Shown here: positions 43,010 through 51,305 of the stretch, one piece after another
Layout: every line of letters starts with the position of its first letter
Numbering within the stretch: the first letter of the stretch is position 1
Notes under the pieces: generated by a model
The model's input: the letters and a program-made list of their open reading frames with translations, nothing else
What the model was told of the DNA's origin: nothing
Databases searched by the model: none
Program-made: the position numbers and the translations under genes
Source of the DNA: Deinococcus depolymerans
GTDB taxonomy: Bacteria > Deinococcota > Deinococci > Deinococcales > Deinococcaceae
Direction: 5' to 3'
NCBI RefSeq assembly: GCF_039522025.1
Contig: NZ_BAAADB010000030.1
Span: forward strand, 62,001 to 126,000
Length of the DNA: 64,000 nt

Positions 43010-43107
43010 GTTTCGTTCACACCCCGCCAGCGCACCGGGTTGCCAACGCCACGCCCGACCGTCCTCTGTGCGCCCACTCTGCGGGACCGCTCTCCGAGTC
43101 CGTATCA
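43010..43107. repeat. Degenerate repeat-family copy
   Basis: CGTTTCGTTCACACCCCGCC through CTCTCCGAGTCCGTATCA aligns to the right four-fifths of a full element with many changes; the internal stem is poor. It is directly followed by an intact copy. Confidence 0.65.
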
Positions 43108-43266
43108 TACAGACTGCCGTTTGTTTCGCCGACAATCCGGAACTTCACCGGATTGCCAGCTCCACGTCCGGAACCCGATTTGCTCCTTCTCTGCGGAGAA
43201 GCTCTCCGAGTCGCATCCGCTCGGATCGAACGGGCTTTGCAGCCCCTTCAATCGGAGTCCGTATCA
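43105..43266. repeat. Full-length repeat-family element (162 bp)
   Basis: TCATACAGACTGCCGTTTGT, stem AATCCGG / CCGGATT, the CTCTGCGGAGAAGCTCTCCG middle, and CAATCGGAGTCCGTATCA. The right end supplies the TGA of the YkgJ-like gene. Confidence 0.92.
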
Positions 43267-44001
43267 CTCCATTTCCAGCAGCATCCGGTGTGCCAGCCCC
43301 CGCCCGGACGCGATCTGCCACGCGGCGCGGGCGTTGCCCTGCGAGACGGCCGACATGAACCGGGAGTCGGCCCCCAGGGTGGTCAGCAGCCAGAAATCCC
43401 CCCAGACTTCCAGGCCCCAGCTCTGGCGCATGGCGCGGGAGGCCGCGACCCACACGGGTTCAGACAGGTGCTCCAGCGGCGCGATGAAGTGCAGTTCGCC
43501 GTCGGTGCCGGGGGTGCGGGCAACCTCGCGGCGGTACTCGGCCTGCTCGCGGCGCGTCATGCGTTCCAGGGTGCCGCTCTCGCAGTACGTGGCGGGAAAG
43601 GCGCTGAAGGTGTCACGGCAGCGGGTGGGGCGCGCGTCGTACTGGCTGCACCCGCCGGTCTCGCGGTTCAGGATCGGGCAGTAGCCGACCTCGTCGCGGT
43701 GGCGCTGCACGTACTGCTCGTCGCTGCGGGCGGTGCGGGCGTTGGCGACGGCGGCGCGGGCGTGCGCCTCGACCGCGCGGGCCTGCTCGGGGGTCAGGGC
43801 GGCCGTCATGATCAGCGCCTCGGCCAGACTGACGCGGATGGGCATGTTGCAGCACGCGAAACAGCCGGCGCCGCAGAACACGCGGCCACCCTGCTGCTGG
43901 TAGCGGCCCAGCCAGCGTTCGGCCTGCTGGGCATAACGGGCGTAACCGGCCCGGACAGGATCGGTCACGGCGGCGTGGGGGGAGGGGCGTGCCTGGGTCA
44001 T
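43264..44001 (-). CDS. YkgJ-type cysteine-cluster protein
   Basis: The protein has 245 residues. Eight or so cysteines form a metal-cluster pattern: [34 protein letters not shown] and TYCESG. The UPF0153/YkgJ family is thought to bind zinc or an iron-sulfur cluster; function is unknown. ATG 44001 is set by TACGCT seven bases upstream. The last TGA codon belongs to the repeat at 43105-43266. Confidence 0.82.
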   Translation of the reverse strand: MTQARPSPHAAVTDPVRAGYARYAQQAERWLGRYQQQGGRVFCGAGCFACCNMPIRVSLAEALIMTAALTPEQARAVEAHARAAVANARTARSDEQYVQRHRDEVGYCPILNRETGGCSQYDARPTRCRDTFSAFPATYCESGTLERMTRREQAEYRREVARTPGTDGELHFIAPLEHLSEPVWVAASRAMRQSWGLEVWGDFWLLTTLGADSRFMSAVSQGNARAAWQIASGRGLAHRMLLEME

Positions 44002-44008
44002 GAGGCGC

Positions 44009-44014
44009 AGCGTA
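44009..44014 (-). promoter_or_regulatory. Leaderless -10 element for the YkgJ-like gene
   Basis: TACGCT on the minus strand, seven bases before ATG 44001. Its -35 zone overlaps the start of the divergent gene. Confidence 0.65.
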
Positions 44015-44021
44015 GCGCGGG

Positions 44022-44027
44022 TATACT
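44022..44027 (+). promoter_or_regulatory. Leaderless -10 element for the GAF-HD gene
   Basis: TATACT, nine bases before GTG 44037. The two divergent -10 boxes are separated by only seven bases. Confidence 0.65.
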
Positions 44028-44036
44028 ACGGGCAAC

Positions 44037-45056
<1,020 letters not shown>

Positions 45057-45138
45057 GCCGCGTGCCGTCTGTTCCGTTGACCGCCCGGGACCGCGCGGGG
45101 GAGCCCGCGACACACGACGGGACCGGCCGGAGCGCCCG

Positions 45139-45990
45139 TTGACCCTGAGGTCCGCCCCGCACGGAGACGCGCCGTCGCCCCGCTTCCCGGTGCTCGAGGC
45201 GCGCTTCGGGCCGCTGCGTCCCCTGGACGCCGGCATGCAGAGCCGCGTGTACGCCACGGCGGACGGCGTGATCGTGAAGGTCTACCGCAACCAGCAGGGC
45301 GACCACCGCACCGAGGCCGACAACCTGCGCCGCGCCGGGCTGGGCGACTGGGTGATCGACGCGCTGGAAGCAGACGGCATCGAGGCGCTCGTCATGCGGC
45401 AGTTCCCGGGCCGCCCGCTGCGTCCGGCCGACGTGACCCGCGCCGCCGGCCCGCTGCGCGCCGTGCTGGGCGCCCTGCACCGTGAGCAGCGCGGCGTGGT
45501 GGACCTGCGCCGCGTCCGCGAGCGTCTGCAGCGCTTCCGCAGCGCCCTGGCCGCCTACCCGCTCGAGGACCTGTTCGACGCGGTCGAGCTTCCCCTCGAA
45601 CGCGGCCTGCTGGACCGCCCCGCCTCGTTCTGCCACCTGGACCTCTGGCACGACAACATCCTGATCACGGATCAGGCCGGGCCGGACCAGCGGCTGCTGG
45701 TGATCGACTGGACGAAATCCGGCTGGGACGACCCGCTGCGGGACCTCGCGCTGCTCAAGACCGGCACGCTGGACCTGCTTGCGCCGGACGAGAGCCTGCG
45801 GCTCGCGCTGGAGTTCCTGCCAGACCACGCGCCCATCACGCTCACCCGCTACCGCGCGTACCTGGCACTGACCACCCTGCACGACCTGTACTGGCTGCTG
45901 ATGAACGAACCCTACGAATTCGACGGTCAGCGCGCCGAGAAACTGCCGCGCGCCCGGCACGTGCTGGCGCGGCTGCCGGCCCTGCCGTGA
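45139..45990 (+). CDS. APH/choline-kinase-like phosphotransferase
   Basis: The protein has 283 residues. The phosphotransferase core is complete: Lys in [10 protein letters not shown], Brenner motif [11 protein letters not shown], and DFG-equivalent [12 protein letters not shown]. The substrate could be an amino sugar, aminoglycoside or metabolite such as fructosamine; nothing in context decides it. TTG 45139 is chosen because GGAG lies six bases upstream; the first in-frame ATG would remove the N-lobe. It follows the GAF-HD gene by 82 bases and may be co-transcribed. Confidence 0.82.
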   Translation: MTLRSAPHGDAPSPRFPVLEARFGPLRPLDAGMQSRVYATADGVIVKVYRNQQGDHRTEADNLRRAGLGDWVIDALEADGIEALVMRQFPGRPLRPADVTRAAGPLRAVLGALHREQRGVVDLRRVRERLQRFRSALAAYPLEDLFDAVELPLERGLLDRPASFCHLDLWHDNILITDQAGPDQRLLVIDWTKSGWDDPLRDLALLKTGTLDLLAPDESLRLALEFLPDHAPITLTRYRAYLALTTLHDLYWLLMNEPYEFDGQRAEKLPRARHVLARLPALP

Positions 45991-46045
45991 CCCTGCGGCG
46001 GCAGGACCGTCCGGCGTCGGTCGCCTCCGGGCAGGCCCGAGCCGG

Positions 46046-46051
46046 TATCGT
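46046..46051 (+). promoter_or_regulatory. Leaderless -10 element for upp
   Basis: TATCGT, seven bases before ATG 46059. Confidence 0.6.
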
Positions 46052-46058
46052 GGGGGGC

Positions 46059-46682
46059 ATGGTTACTGTCGTTACCCACCCCCTGGTCCAGCACAAACTC
46101 TCGGTCATGCGTGACGTCCACACCGGCGTGAAGGAATTCCGCGAACTGGCCGGCGAACTCAGCCTGCTGCTCGCCTACGAGGCCATGCGCGACCTCGAGA
46201 CCGTGCAGGAGACCGTGCAGACGCCCATCACCCAGGCCGAATTCCCGATGCTGAGCGGCAAGAAACTGGCCCTGGTCGCCATCCTCCGCGCCGGGCTGAT
46301 CATGACCGACGCGATCGTGCAGCTCGTCCCGGCCGCCAAGGTCGGGCACATCGGCCTGTACCGCGACCCGGAATCCCTGCTGCCGGTCGCGTACTACAAC
46401 AAGCTGCCCACCGACATCGCCGAGCGGCGCGTGTTCCTGACCGACCCGATGCTCGCCACGGGCGGCAGCGCCGTCGCCGCCATCGAACGCCTGAAGGAGG
46501 CCGGCGCGACCAGCATCAAGCTGATGTGCATCCTCGCCGCGCCGGAAGGCATCGCCCTGATCGAACGCGAGCACCCGGACGTCGAGATGGTCGTCGCGGC
46601 CGTCGACTCGCACCTGAACGACCACGGGTACATCGTTCCCGGTCTGGGAGACGCCGGCGACCGCATCTACGGCACGAAGTGA
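46059..46682 (+). CDS. upp: Uracil phosphoribosyltransferase
   Basis: The protein has 207 residues and makes UMP from uracil and PRPP. It has the [14 protein letters not shown]-terminus, the PRPP loop [16 protein letters not shown] and the C-terminal uracil-binding [21 protein letters not shown] 46059 is set by TATCGT upstream and matches the usual family N-terminus. UMP feeds UDP-sugar formation, and the next two genes use UDP-GlcNAc derivatives, although they have their own promoter. Confidence 0.96.
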   Translation: MVTVVTHPLVQHKLSVMRDVHTGVKEFRELAGELSLLLAYEAMRDLETVQETVQTPITQAEFPMLSGKKLALVAILRAGLIMTDAIVQLVPAAKVGHIGLYRDPESLLPVAYYNKLPTDIAERRVFLTDPMLATGGSAVAAIERLKEAGATSIKLMCILAAPEGIALIEREHPDVEMVVAAVDSHLNDHGYIVPGLGDAGDRIYGTK

Positions 46683-46760
46683 CCGGCCGGCCGCCCCCGC
46701 CCGCCCCGCCCCGGCCGGCATGTCCTCCTTTGGTGTGACCTGACCCACCCGCCCAGCCTT

Positions 46761-46766
46761 TACACT
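46761..46766 (+). promoter_or_regulatory. -10 element for the WecA-like gene
   Basis: TACACT preceded by TT, 11 bases before ATG 46778; expected transcript start is only about five bases from the ATG. Confidence 0.55.
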
Positions 46767-46777
46767 TGGGGCCGTTT

Positions 46778-47983
46778 ATGGATTCTTTGCAGGCTCTTGC
46801 CGCCCAACTGGGCATCTCCGACCTGACCGGACGCGGCTTCATCAGCGTGCTGGTCACCTTCTTCACCGCCTGGCTGTTCACGTGGGTGTTCATTCCGCGC
46901 CTGCGGGTGTTCGCCATTCAGGTCGGCTGGGCCGACCAGCCCAACGAGCGGCGCCTGAACAAGGAGCCGCTGCCGAACGCCGGGGGGCTGGCCATCTACG
47001 GCGGGTTCCTGGTGAGCATCATCGTGGCGTGGGCGCTGCGGCCCATCGCAGTGGACATCGTGAACATCCAGGTGCTGGCCATCCTGCTGGGCGCGTCCAT
47101 GCTGGTGCTCGTCGGGTTCATCGACGATCAGTACGGCCTGTCACCGCTGTCGCGGCTGCTGGTGCAGACCCTGGCGGCCGTACTGCTGCTGGTGAACGAC
47201 CTGCGCATCGACATCAACGCCATTCCGTTCCTGCCGGTCCTGCCCGAACCGCTGAACATGATCCTCTCGACCCTCATGACGGTCGTGTGGGTCGTGGCCC
47301 TCACGAACGCCGTGAACCTGCTCGACGGGGTGGACGGCGTGGTGGGCGGCGTGGCCTTCGTCGCGAGCTTCGTGCTGCTCGCGACCGCCTCGCAGTTCAC
47401 GGACCGCGCGGCGGCCGTGGTGCTGCTGGCCGGCCTGTCCGGCGCGGCGCTGGGATACCTGCGGCACAATTTCAACCCCAGCCGCATCATCATGGGCGAC
47501 GCCGGCAGCACCCTGTTCGGGTTCACGCTGGCCGCCGTGAGCCTGCTCGGCACCCTGAAATTCAGCGCGGGGGCCAGTCTGCTCGTGCCGCTGATCGTGC
47601 TGGCCCTCCCACTGCTGGACACCACCCAGGTCGTGATCGGCCGGCTGGCGCGCGGCATCCGCAACCCGCTGGGCCACCCGGACAAGACCCACATTCACCA
47701 CCGGGTGCTGGCCCGCACCTCCAGCGCCCGCCGGACCGCCGTGATCCTGTGGCTGGTCGCGCTGGCCTGCGGGGCGCTGGGCATGAGCCTGCAGGGCGTG
47801 CGGCCCCCGGCGATCCTGGGCACCGTCCTGAGCGCCGCCGCCTGCCTGTTCTTCGTGGCGTACCGCCGCATCCGCGCCGGTCACCTCGAGCAGGCCGAAC
47901 GTGACGCGGCCGACGCGGCCGGAACCCTTCACCCTACCCCGACCACGGGCCCGGACGCGGCCCGGGAGGACCTGAACCCATGA
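46778..47983 (+). CDS. WecA/TagO-like UDP-GlcNAc:undecaprenyl-phosphate GlcNAc-1-P transferase
   Basis: The protein has 401 residues and about eleven membrane helices. It starts a lipid-linked glycan by moving GlcNAc-1-P to undecaprenyl phosphate. Motifs are [14 protein letters not shown] (Asp-Asp), [27 protein letters not shown] and the C-terminal cytoplasmic [12 protein letters not shown], which marks the WecA/TagO branch rather than MraY. A Pro/Thr/Asp-rich tail follows. It overlaps wecB by four bases, so both probably make a precursor for an envelope polysaccharide or teichoic-like polymer. Confidence 0.92.
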   Translation: MDSLQALAAQLGISDLTGRGFISVLVTFFTAWLFTWVFIPRLRVFAIQVGWADQPNERRLNKEPLPNAGGLAIYGGFLVSIIVAWALRPIAVDIVNIQVLAILLGASMLVLVGFIDDQYGLSPLSRLLVQTLAAVLLLVNDLRIDINAIPFLPVLPEPLNMILSTLMTVVWVVALTNAVNLLDGVDGVVGGVAFVASFVLLATASQFTDRAAAVVLLAGLSGAALGYLRHNFNPSRIIMGDAGSTLFGFTLAAVSLLGTLKFSAGASLLVPLIVLALPLLDTTQVVIGRLARGIRNPLGHPDKTHIHHRVLARTSSARRTAVILWLVALACGALGMSLQGVRPPAILGTVLSAAACLFFVAYRRIRAGHLEQAERDAADAAGTLHPTPTTGPDAAREDLNP

Positions 47984-49158
47984 CCACACCTGCCGTGACC
48001 CACCTCACCGGCCGCGCGGACCCCGCAGAGCGGACGGTCGTCCTGGCCTTCGGAACCCGGCCCGAGGCGACGAAGATGGCCCCGGTCTACCGGGCGCTTC
48101 AGGCCACGCCGGGCCTGCGGCCCCTGATCCTGTCCACCGGGCAGCAGCGGCAGATGCTGGACGCCGCCCTGAACGTGTTCTCGCTGACCCCAGACCGCGA
48201 CCTGAACGTCATGACCGACCGGCAGACCCTGGCGGACCTGACCGCCCGCATCGTCCCGCAGGCCGGGCGGACCCTGCGCGAGATGGGCGCCGACATGGTC
48301 CTCGTACACGGGGACACCAGCACCAGCTTCTGCGTGGCCCTCAGCGCCTTCTACGAAGGCATCCCGGTCGGGCACGTCGAGGCCGGACTGCGCAGCGGCG
48401 ACCTGCGCGAACCCTTCCCCGAGGAAGCCAACCGCCGCCTGACCGGCGTGCTGAGCACCCTGGACTTCGCGCCCACGCCCGGCAGCCGCGAGAACCTGCG
48501 CCGCGAGGGCAAGGGTGACCACGGCCTGTTCGTGACCGGCCAGACCGCCGTGGACGCCGTGCGCGAGGTCGCGGGCCGCGTCCCGCTGCGCTCCGAGTGG
48601 CAGGCGCGCGTGGACGCCGGCCAGCCGCTCGTGACCGTCACCATGCACCGCCGCGAGAACCAGCCCATGATGCGCGAGATGGCCCAGGCCCTGGCCCGCG
48701 TGGCCCGGGCGCACCCGGACCATCACTTCATCTACCCCGTGCACCTGTCGCCCGCCGTGCAGGAAGCCGTGCGGCCCGCGCTGGGGCACCTGCCGAACTT
48801 CGAACTGACCGAACCGCTCGACTACAGCGACATGGCCCCCCTGATGGCCGCCTCGCGCCTGCTCGCCACCGACAGCGGCGGCCTGCAGGAGGAAGGCGCG
48901 GCGCTCGGCGTGCCGGTCGCGGTGCTGCGCAACGTCACGGAACGCCCGGAGGGCGTGGAGGCCGGCGTGCTGAAACTCGCCGGGAACGATCCGGCGCAGC
49001 TCGAAGCCGTCCTGAACGACCTGCTGGACAGCGAGCCCACCCTGGCTGCCATGCGCGCAGCCCGCAACCCCTACGGGGATGGGCAGGCCGCGCGGCGCAT
49101 CGCGCAGGCCGTCGCCTGGCACTTCGGGCTTCAGGACCGCCCGGCCGACTGGGAATAG
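47980..49158 (+). CDS. wecB: UDP-N-acetylglucosamine 2-epimerase
   Basis: The protein has 392 residues and interconverts UDP-GlcNAc and UDP-ManNAc (non-hydrolysing type). Motifs are [59 protein letters not shown] and [11 protein letters not shown]. It begins within the WecA-like gene (ATGA overlap) and is followed by a strong terminator, forming a two-gene operon for ManNAc-containing glycans. Confidence 0.94.
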   Translation: MTTPAVTHLTGRADPAERTVVLAFGTRPEATKMAPVYRALQATPGLRPLILSTGQQRQMLDAALNVFSLTPDRDLNVMTDRQTLADLTARIVPQAGRTLREMGADMVLVHGDTSTSFCVALSAFYEGIPVGHVEAGLRSGDLREPFPEEANRRLTGVLSTLDFAPTPGSRENLRREGKGDHGLFVTGQTAVDAVREVAGRVPLRSEWQARVDAGQPLVTVTMHRRENQPMMREMAQALARVARAHPDHHFIYPVHLSPAVQEAVRPALGHLPNFELTEPLDYSDMAPLMAASRLLATDSGGLQEEGAALGVPVAVLRNVTERPEGVEAGVLKLAGNDPAQLEAVLNDLLDSEPTLAAMRAARNPYGDGQAARRIAQAVAWHFGLQDRPADWE

Positions 49159-49171
49159 AACCGCTCTCTGA

Positions 49172-49211
49172 CCGGAGGCAGCGGGGAAAGAGGATTCCCC
49201 GCTGCCTCCGG
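49172..49211 (+). terminator. wecB terminator
   Basis: A 16-bp perfect stem (49172-49187 with 49196-49211), extended by an A-T pair, 14 bases after the wecB stop. Confidence 0.7.
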
Positions 49212-49280
49212 TCCCGCTGCCGGGCGTTCCAGCGCCCCGTCCCGCCCGCCTTCGGCAGAGGCGCGTTCTGCCCGATGCCT

Positions 49281-49286
49281 TATGCT
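49281..49286 (+). promoter_or_regulatory. Leaderless -10 element for the diacylglycerol-kinase-like gene
   Basis: TATGCT, eight bases before GTG 49295. Confidence 0.65.
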
Positions 49287-49294
49287 GATCGCCT

Positions 49295-50233
49295 GTGACT
49301 CCTGAAGGCAACCCACCCGCCGCGCACGCCACGCCGCACCTCGCGGTGGTGCTCAACCCGAATGCCGGGAACGGCCTGGCACTGCACGCCTGGCCGCGAC
49401 TGGAACGTGAACTGCAGGCCCGGCACCTGAGCCACGAACTGATCCGCGAGGCCAGCGGCGGGGCGGCGCTGGCCCGGCTGCGGGCGCTGCCGGCGGGAAC
49501 GGCGGTCATGGCGGTCGGCGGGGACGGCACGGTCGGGGCGCTGCTCCCCGCGCTGGTCGGAACGGGGCGGCCCCTGGCAGTCGTGCCGCTGGGCACCGGG
49601 AATGATTTCGCGGGCCTGCTGGGCCTGCGGCCCGGCGCATTCGCCGAGGCGCTGGACCGCCTGAACTACCAGCCGCGCGCCGTGGACGCCCTGCGCGTCA
49701 CCATCCGTCAGGGGGACGGGGCGGGCCGCACCCACCTGCTGCTCAACGGCCTGGGCATGGGCTTCGACTCGGACGTCACCGCGAACATGGACCGCGCGCC
49801 CGCCCGGCTGCGCGGTTTCGCGCGCTACGCCTGGTCGGCCGTCGCCACCATCCGGCAGCTGAAGCTCACGCACGTGACCGTCACTGCCGACGGCCGGACC
49901 CTGTACGCCGGGCCGAGCGGCATCGTGGCGGTCATGAACGGTACCCGCTACGGCGGCGGGTTCATGATCAGCCCGGACAGCGACCTGCGCGACGGTCGCG
50001 TGAACGTCGTCGCGGGCGCCGACATGAACCGCCGGCAACTCACGGACCTGATGCTCCGTGTCCTGCGGGGCCGGCACCTGAAGCACCCACGCGTCCACAC
50101 CTGCGCCGCGCAGCAGGTCACGGTCCGCTGGGACGCCCCGGTGCGGGTGCACCTCGACGGCGACCTGCACGGCCGCGTGACCGAACTGCACGTCGAAACC
50201 CTGCCCGGCGCCGTGCAACTCCTGAACGCCTGA
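49295..50233 (+). CDS. Diacylglycerol kinase-like (DagK/YegS) lipid kinase
   Basis: The protein has 312 residues. It has the catalytic-domain signatures [35 protein letters not shown] and [10 protein letters not shown], and the second domain's [11 protein letters not shown] and LRDGRVNV. It is a soluble ATP-dependent lipid kinase, probably recycling diacylglycerol, or phosphorylating another lipid. The GTG start is set by TATGCT upstream. The TGA stop is the first triplet of a repeat. Confidence 0.92.
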   Translation: MTPEGNPPAAHATPHLAVVLNPNAGNGLALHAWPRLERELQARHLSHELIREASGGAALARLRALPAGTAVMAVGGDGTVGALLPALVGTGRPLAVVPLGTGNDFAGLLGLRPGAFAEALDRLNYQPRAVDALRVTIRQGDGAGRTHLLLNGLGMGFDSDVTANMDRAPARLRGFARYAWSAVATIRQLKLTHVTVTADGRTLYAGPSGIVAVMNGTRYGGGFMISPDSDLRDGRVNVVAGADMNRRQLTDLMLRVLRGRHLKHPRVHTCAAQQVTVRWDAPVRVHLDGDLHGRVTELHVETLPGAVQLLNA

Positions 50234-50370
50234 TACGGACTCCGATTGAATGGGCTGCAAAGCCCGCTGGGTCCGAGCGAAGCGAGTGGGAGCTGGGCGG
50301 GTTCCGGACGTGGAGTCGGCAATCCGGTGAAGTTCCGGATTGTAGGCGAAACAAACGGCAGTCCGTATGA
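50231..50370. repeat. Full-length repeat-family element (140 bp)
   Basis: Nearly identical to the copy at 14855: TGATACGGACTCCGATTGAA at the left, the AATCCGG / CCGGATT stem, and GGCAGTCCGTATGA at the right. It supplies the stop codon of the lipid-kinase gene. Confidence 0.93.
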
Positions 50371-50420
50371 CACGGCCTCGGGTTGAATGGCTTACAAAGC
50401 CGTTCAACCCGAGGCCGTGT
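50370..50420. repeat. Compensated solo palindrome of the repeat family
   Basis: Two 24-base arms (50370-50393, 50397-50420) with one G-T mismatch and a 3-base loop. It starts ACACGGCCTCGGGTTGAATG: compared with 3329-3383, four bases differ and the opposite arm has changed to match. It lies directly between the previous element and the TPR gene. Confidence 0.88.
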
Positions 50421-50430
50421 TACTACAGCG

Positions 50431-51144
50431 TTACTTCAGTTTGGCGAGGGCTGCCTTGGCTGCCTCGATGTTGCGCTTCTCCCAGAAGGTCTCGGCGCGC
50501 ATGGTGATGGCCTTCTGGAACTGCGCGGCGGCCTCGGCCTTCTTGCCCATGGTGAGCAGGGCGTTGCCGTACTCGAAGCGGTGCACGGCCTCCTCGGGTT
50601 CCAGCGCGATGGCCTTCTCGAAGTTCGCGACGACGTTCCCGCGGGTGGCGCCGGTCGCCTGCACGGCGATGGCACCCTTGATGCCGCCGGCGTCCAGGTT
50701 GGCGTTCCACAGGCCCAGCGCGACGTACGCGCCGGCGAGTTTCGGGTCGAGCTTGATGGCCGCGTCGAGGTTTTTCTTCATGTCCTGCGCGAGGCCCAGG
50801 CTCTGGAAGATGCCGCTGAACTGCGCGAGGCGGCCCTGCGCGCGGGCCAGTTCGAAGTACGCCTCGGCGTTGTTCTTGTCCTTGGCGATGGCCTGCTTGG
50901 CGTAGCCCTGCGCCTTCTCGAACAGCGCTTTCTTCTGGTTGTCGGGGACCAGGGCGGCGCCGGCGGTGGTCGCCTCGGCGGCCAGGGACAGGCCTTCGCT
51001 GGTGTTCAGGGCGGCGGCGGCGGTGGCGGCGGCCTGCCAGTTGCCCTGGTCGAACTGACTCTGGGCAGCCTGCAGGGACTGGGCGGACGCGCCCCCGAGG
51101 GCGCTGACGGTCAGGGCAAGGGCGGCAGTGACAAAGATACGCAT
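50431..51144 (-). CDS. Secreted TPR-repeat protein
   Basis: The protein has 237 residues. A signal peptide (MRIFVTAALALTVSALGGAS, cleavage near SAQS) is followed by TPR-like helix pairs (about residues 25-230: GNWQAAATAAAAL, NAEAYFELARAQGRL, GAYVALGLWNAN, AVHRFEYGNALLTMGKK). TPRs scaffold protein complexes, so it probably works in the periplasm or outer envelope with an unknown partner. ATG 51144 is chosen from GGAGG six to seven bases upstream; the -10 at 51193 leaves a leader of about 45 bases, unlike the leaderless majority. Confidence 0.82.
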   Translation of the reverse strand: MRIFVTAALALTVSALGGASAQSLQAAQSQFDQGNWQAAATAAAALNTSEGLSLAAEATTAGAALVPDNQKKALFEKAQGYAKQAIAKDKNNAEAYFELARAQGRLAQFSGIFQSLGLAQDMKKNLDAAIKLDPKLAGAYVALGLWNANLDAGGIKGAIAVQATGATRGNVVANFEKAIALEPEEAVHRFEYGNALLTMGKKAEAAAQFQKAITMRAETFWEKRNIEAAKAALAKLK

Positions 51145-51192
51145 AGGGGTCCTCCGGTGGGGTGGTGCACGGTGAATTGAACGCTGTGCCGG

Positions 51193-51198
51193 AGTATA
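51193..51198 (-). promoter_or_regulatory. -10 element for the TPR gene
   Basis: TATACT on the minus strand, about 48 bases before ATG 51144, which has its own Shine-Dalgarno. Confidence 0.5.
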
Positions 51199-51289
51199 CA
51201 CACCTGCCGGCGCGGATTGCTGACGAGTTCGTCAGGAACGGCAAGCCTGGACTTTCATGAACCCGGTCCAGTCGGGGGCGGCGGAATGC

Positions 51290-51295
51290 TAAGCT
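51290..51295 (+). promoter_or_regulatory. -10 element for the large P-loop/TPR gene
   Basis: TAAGCT, 10 bases before GTG 51306; it fits a near-leaderless message. Confidence 0.5.
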
Positions 51296-51305
51296 CGCGG
51301 CAGAC

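Noticed and set aside
42935..43684. Open frame of 249 codons after tRNA-Val
   Set aside because: It runs through two repeat elements and the antisense of the YkgJ gene; no codon bias.
46683..46718. CCGGCCGG / CCGGCCGG stem after upp as a terminator
   Set aside because: The arms are self-complementary, the loop is 20 bases and no T-run follows; too weak to list.
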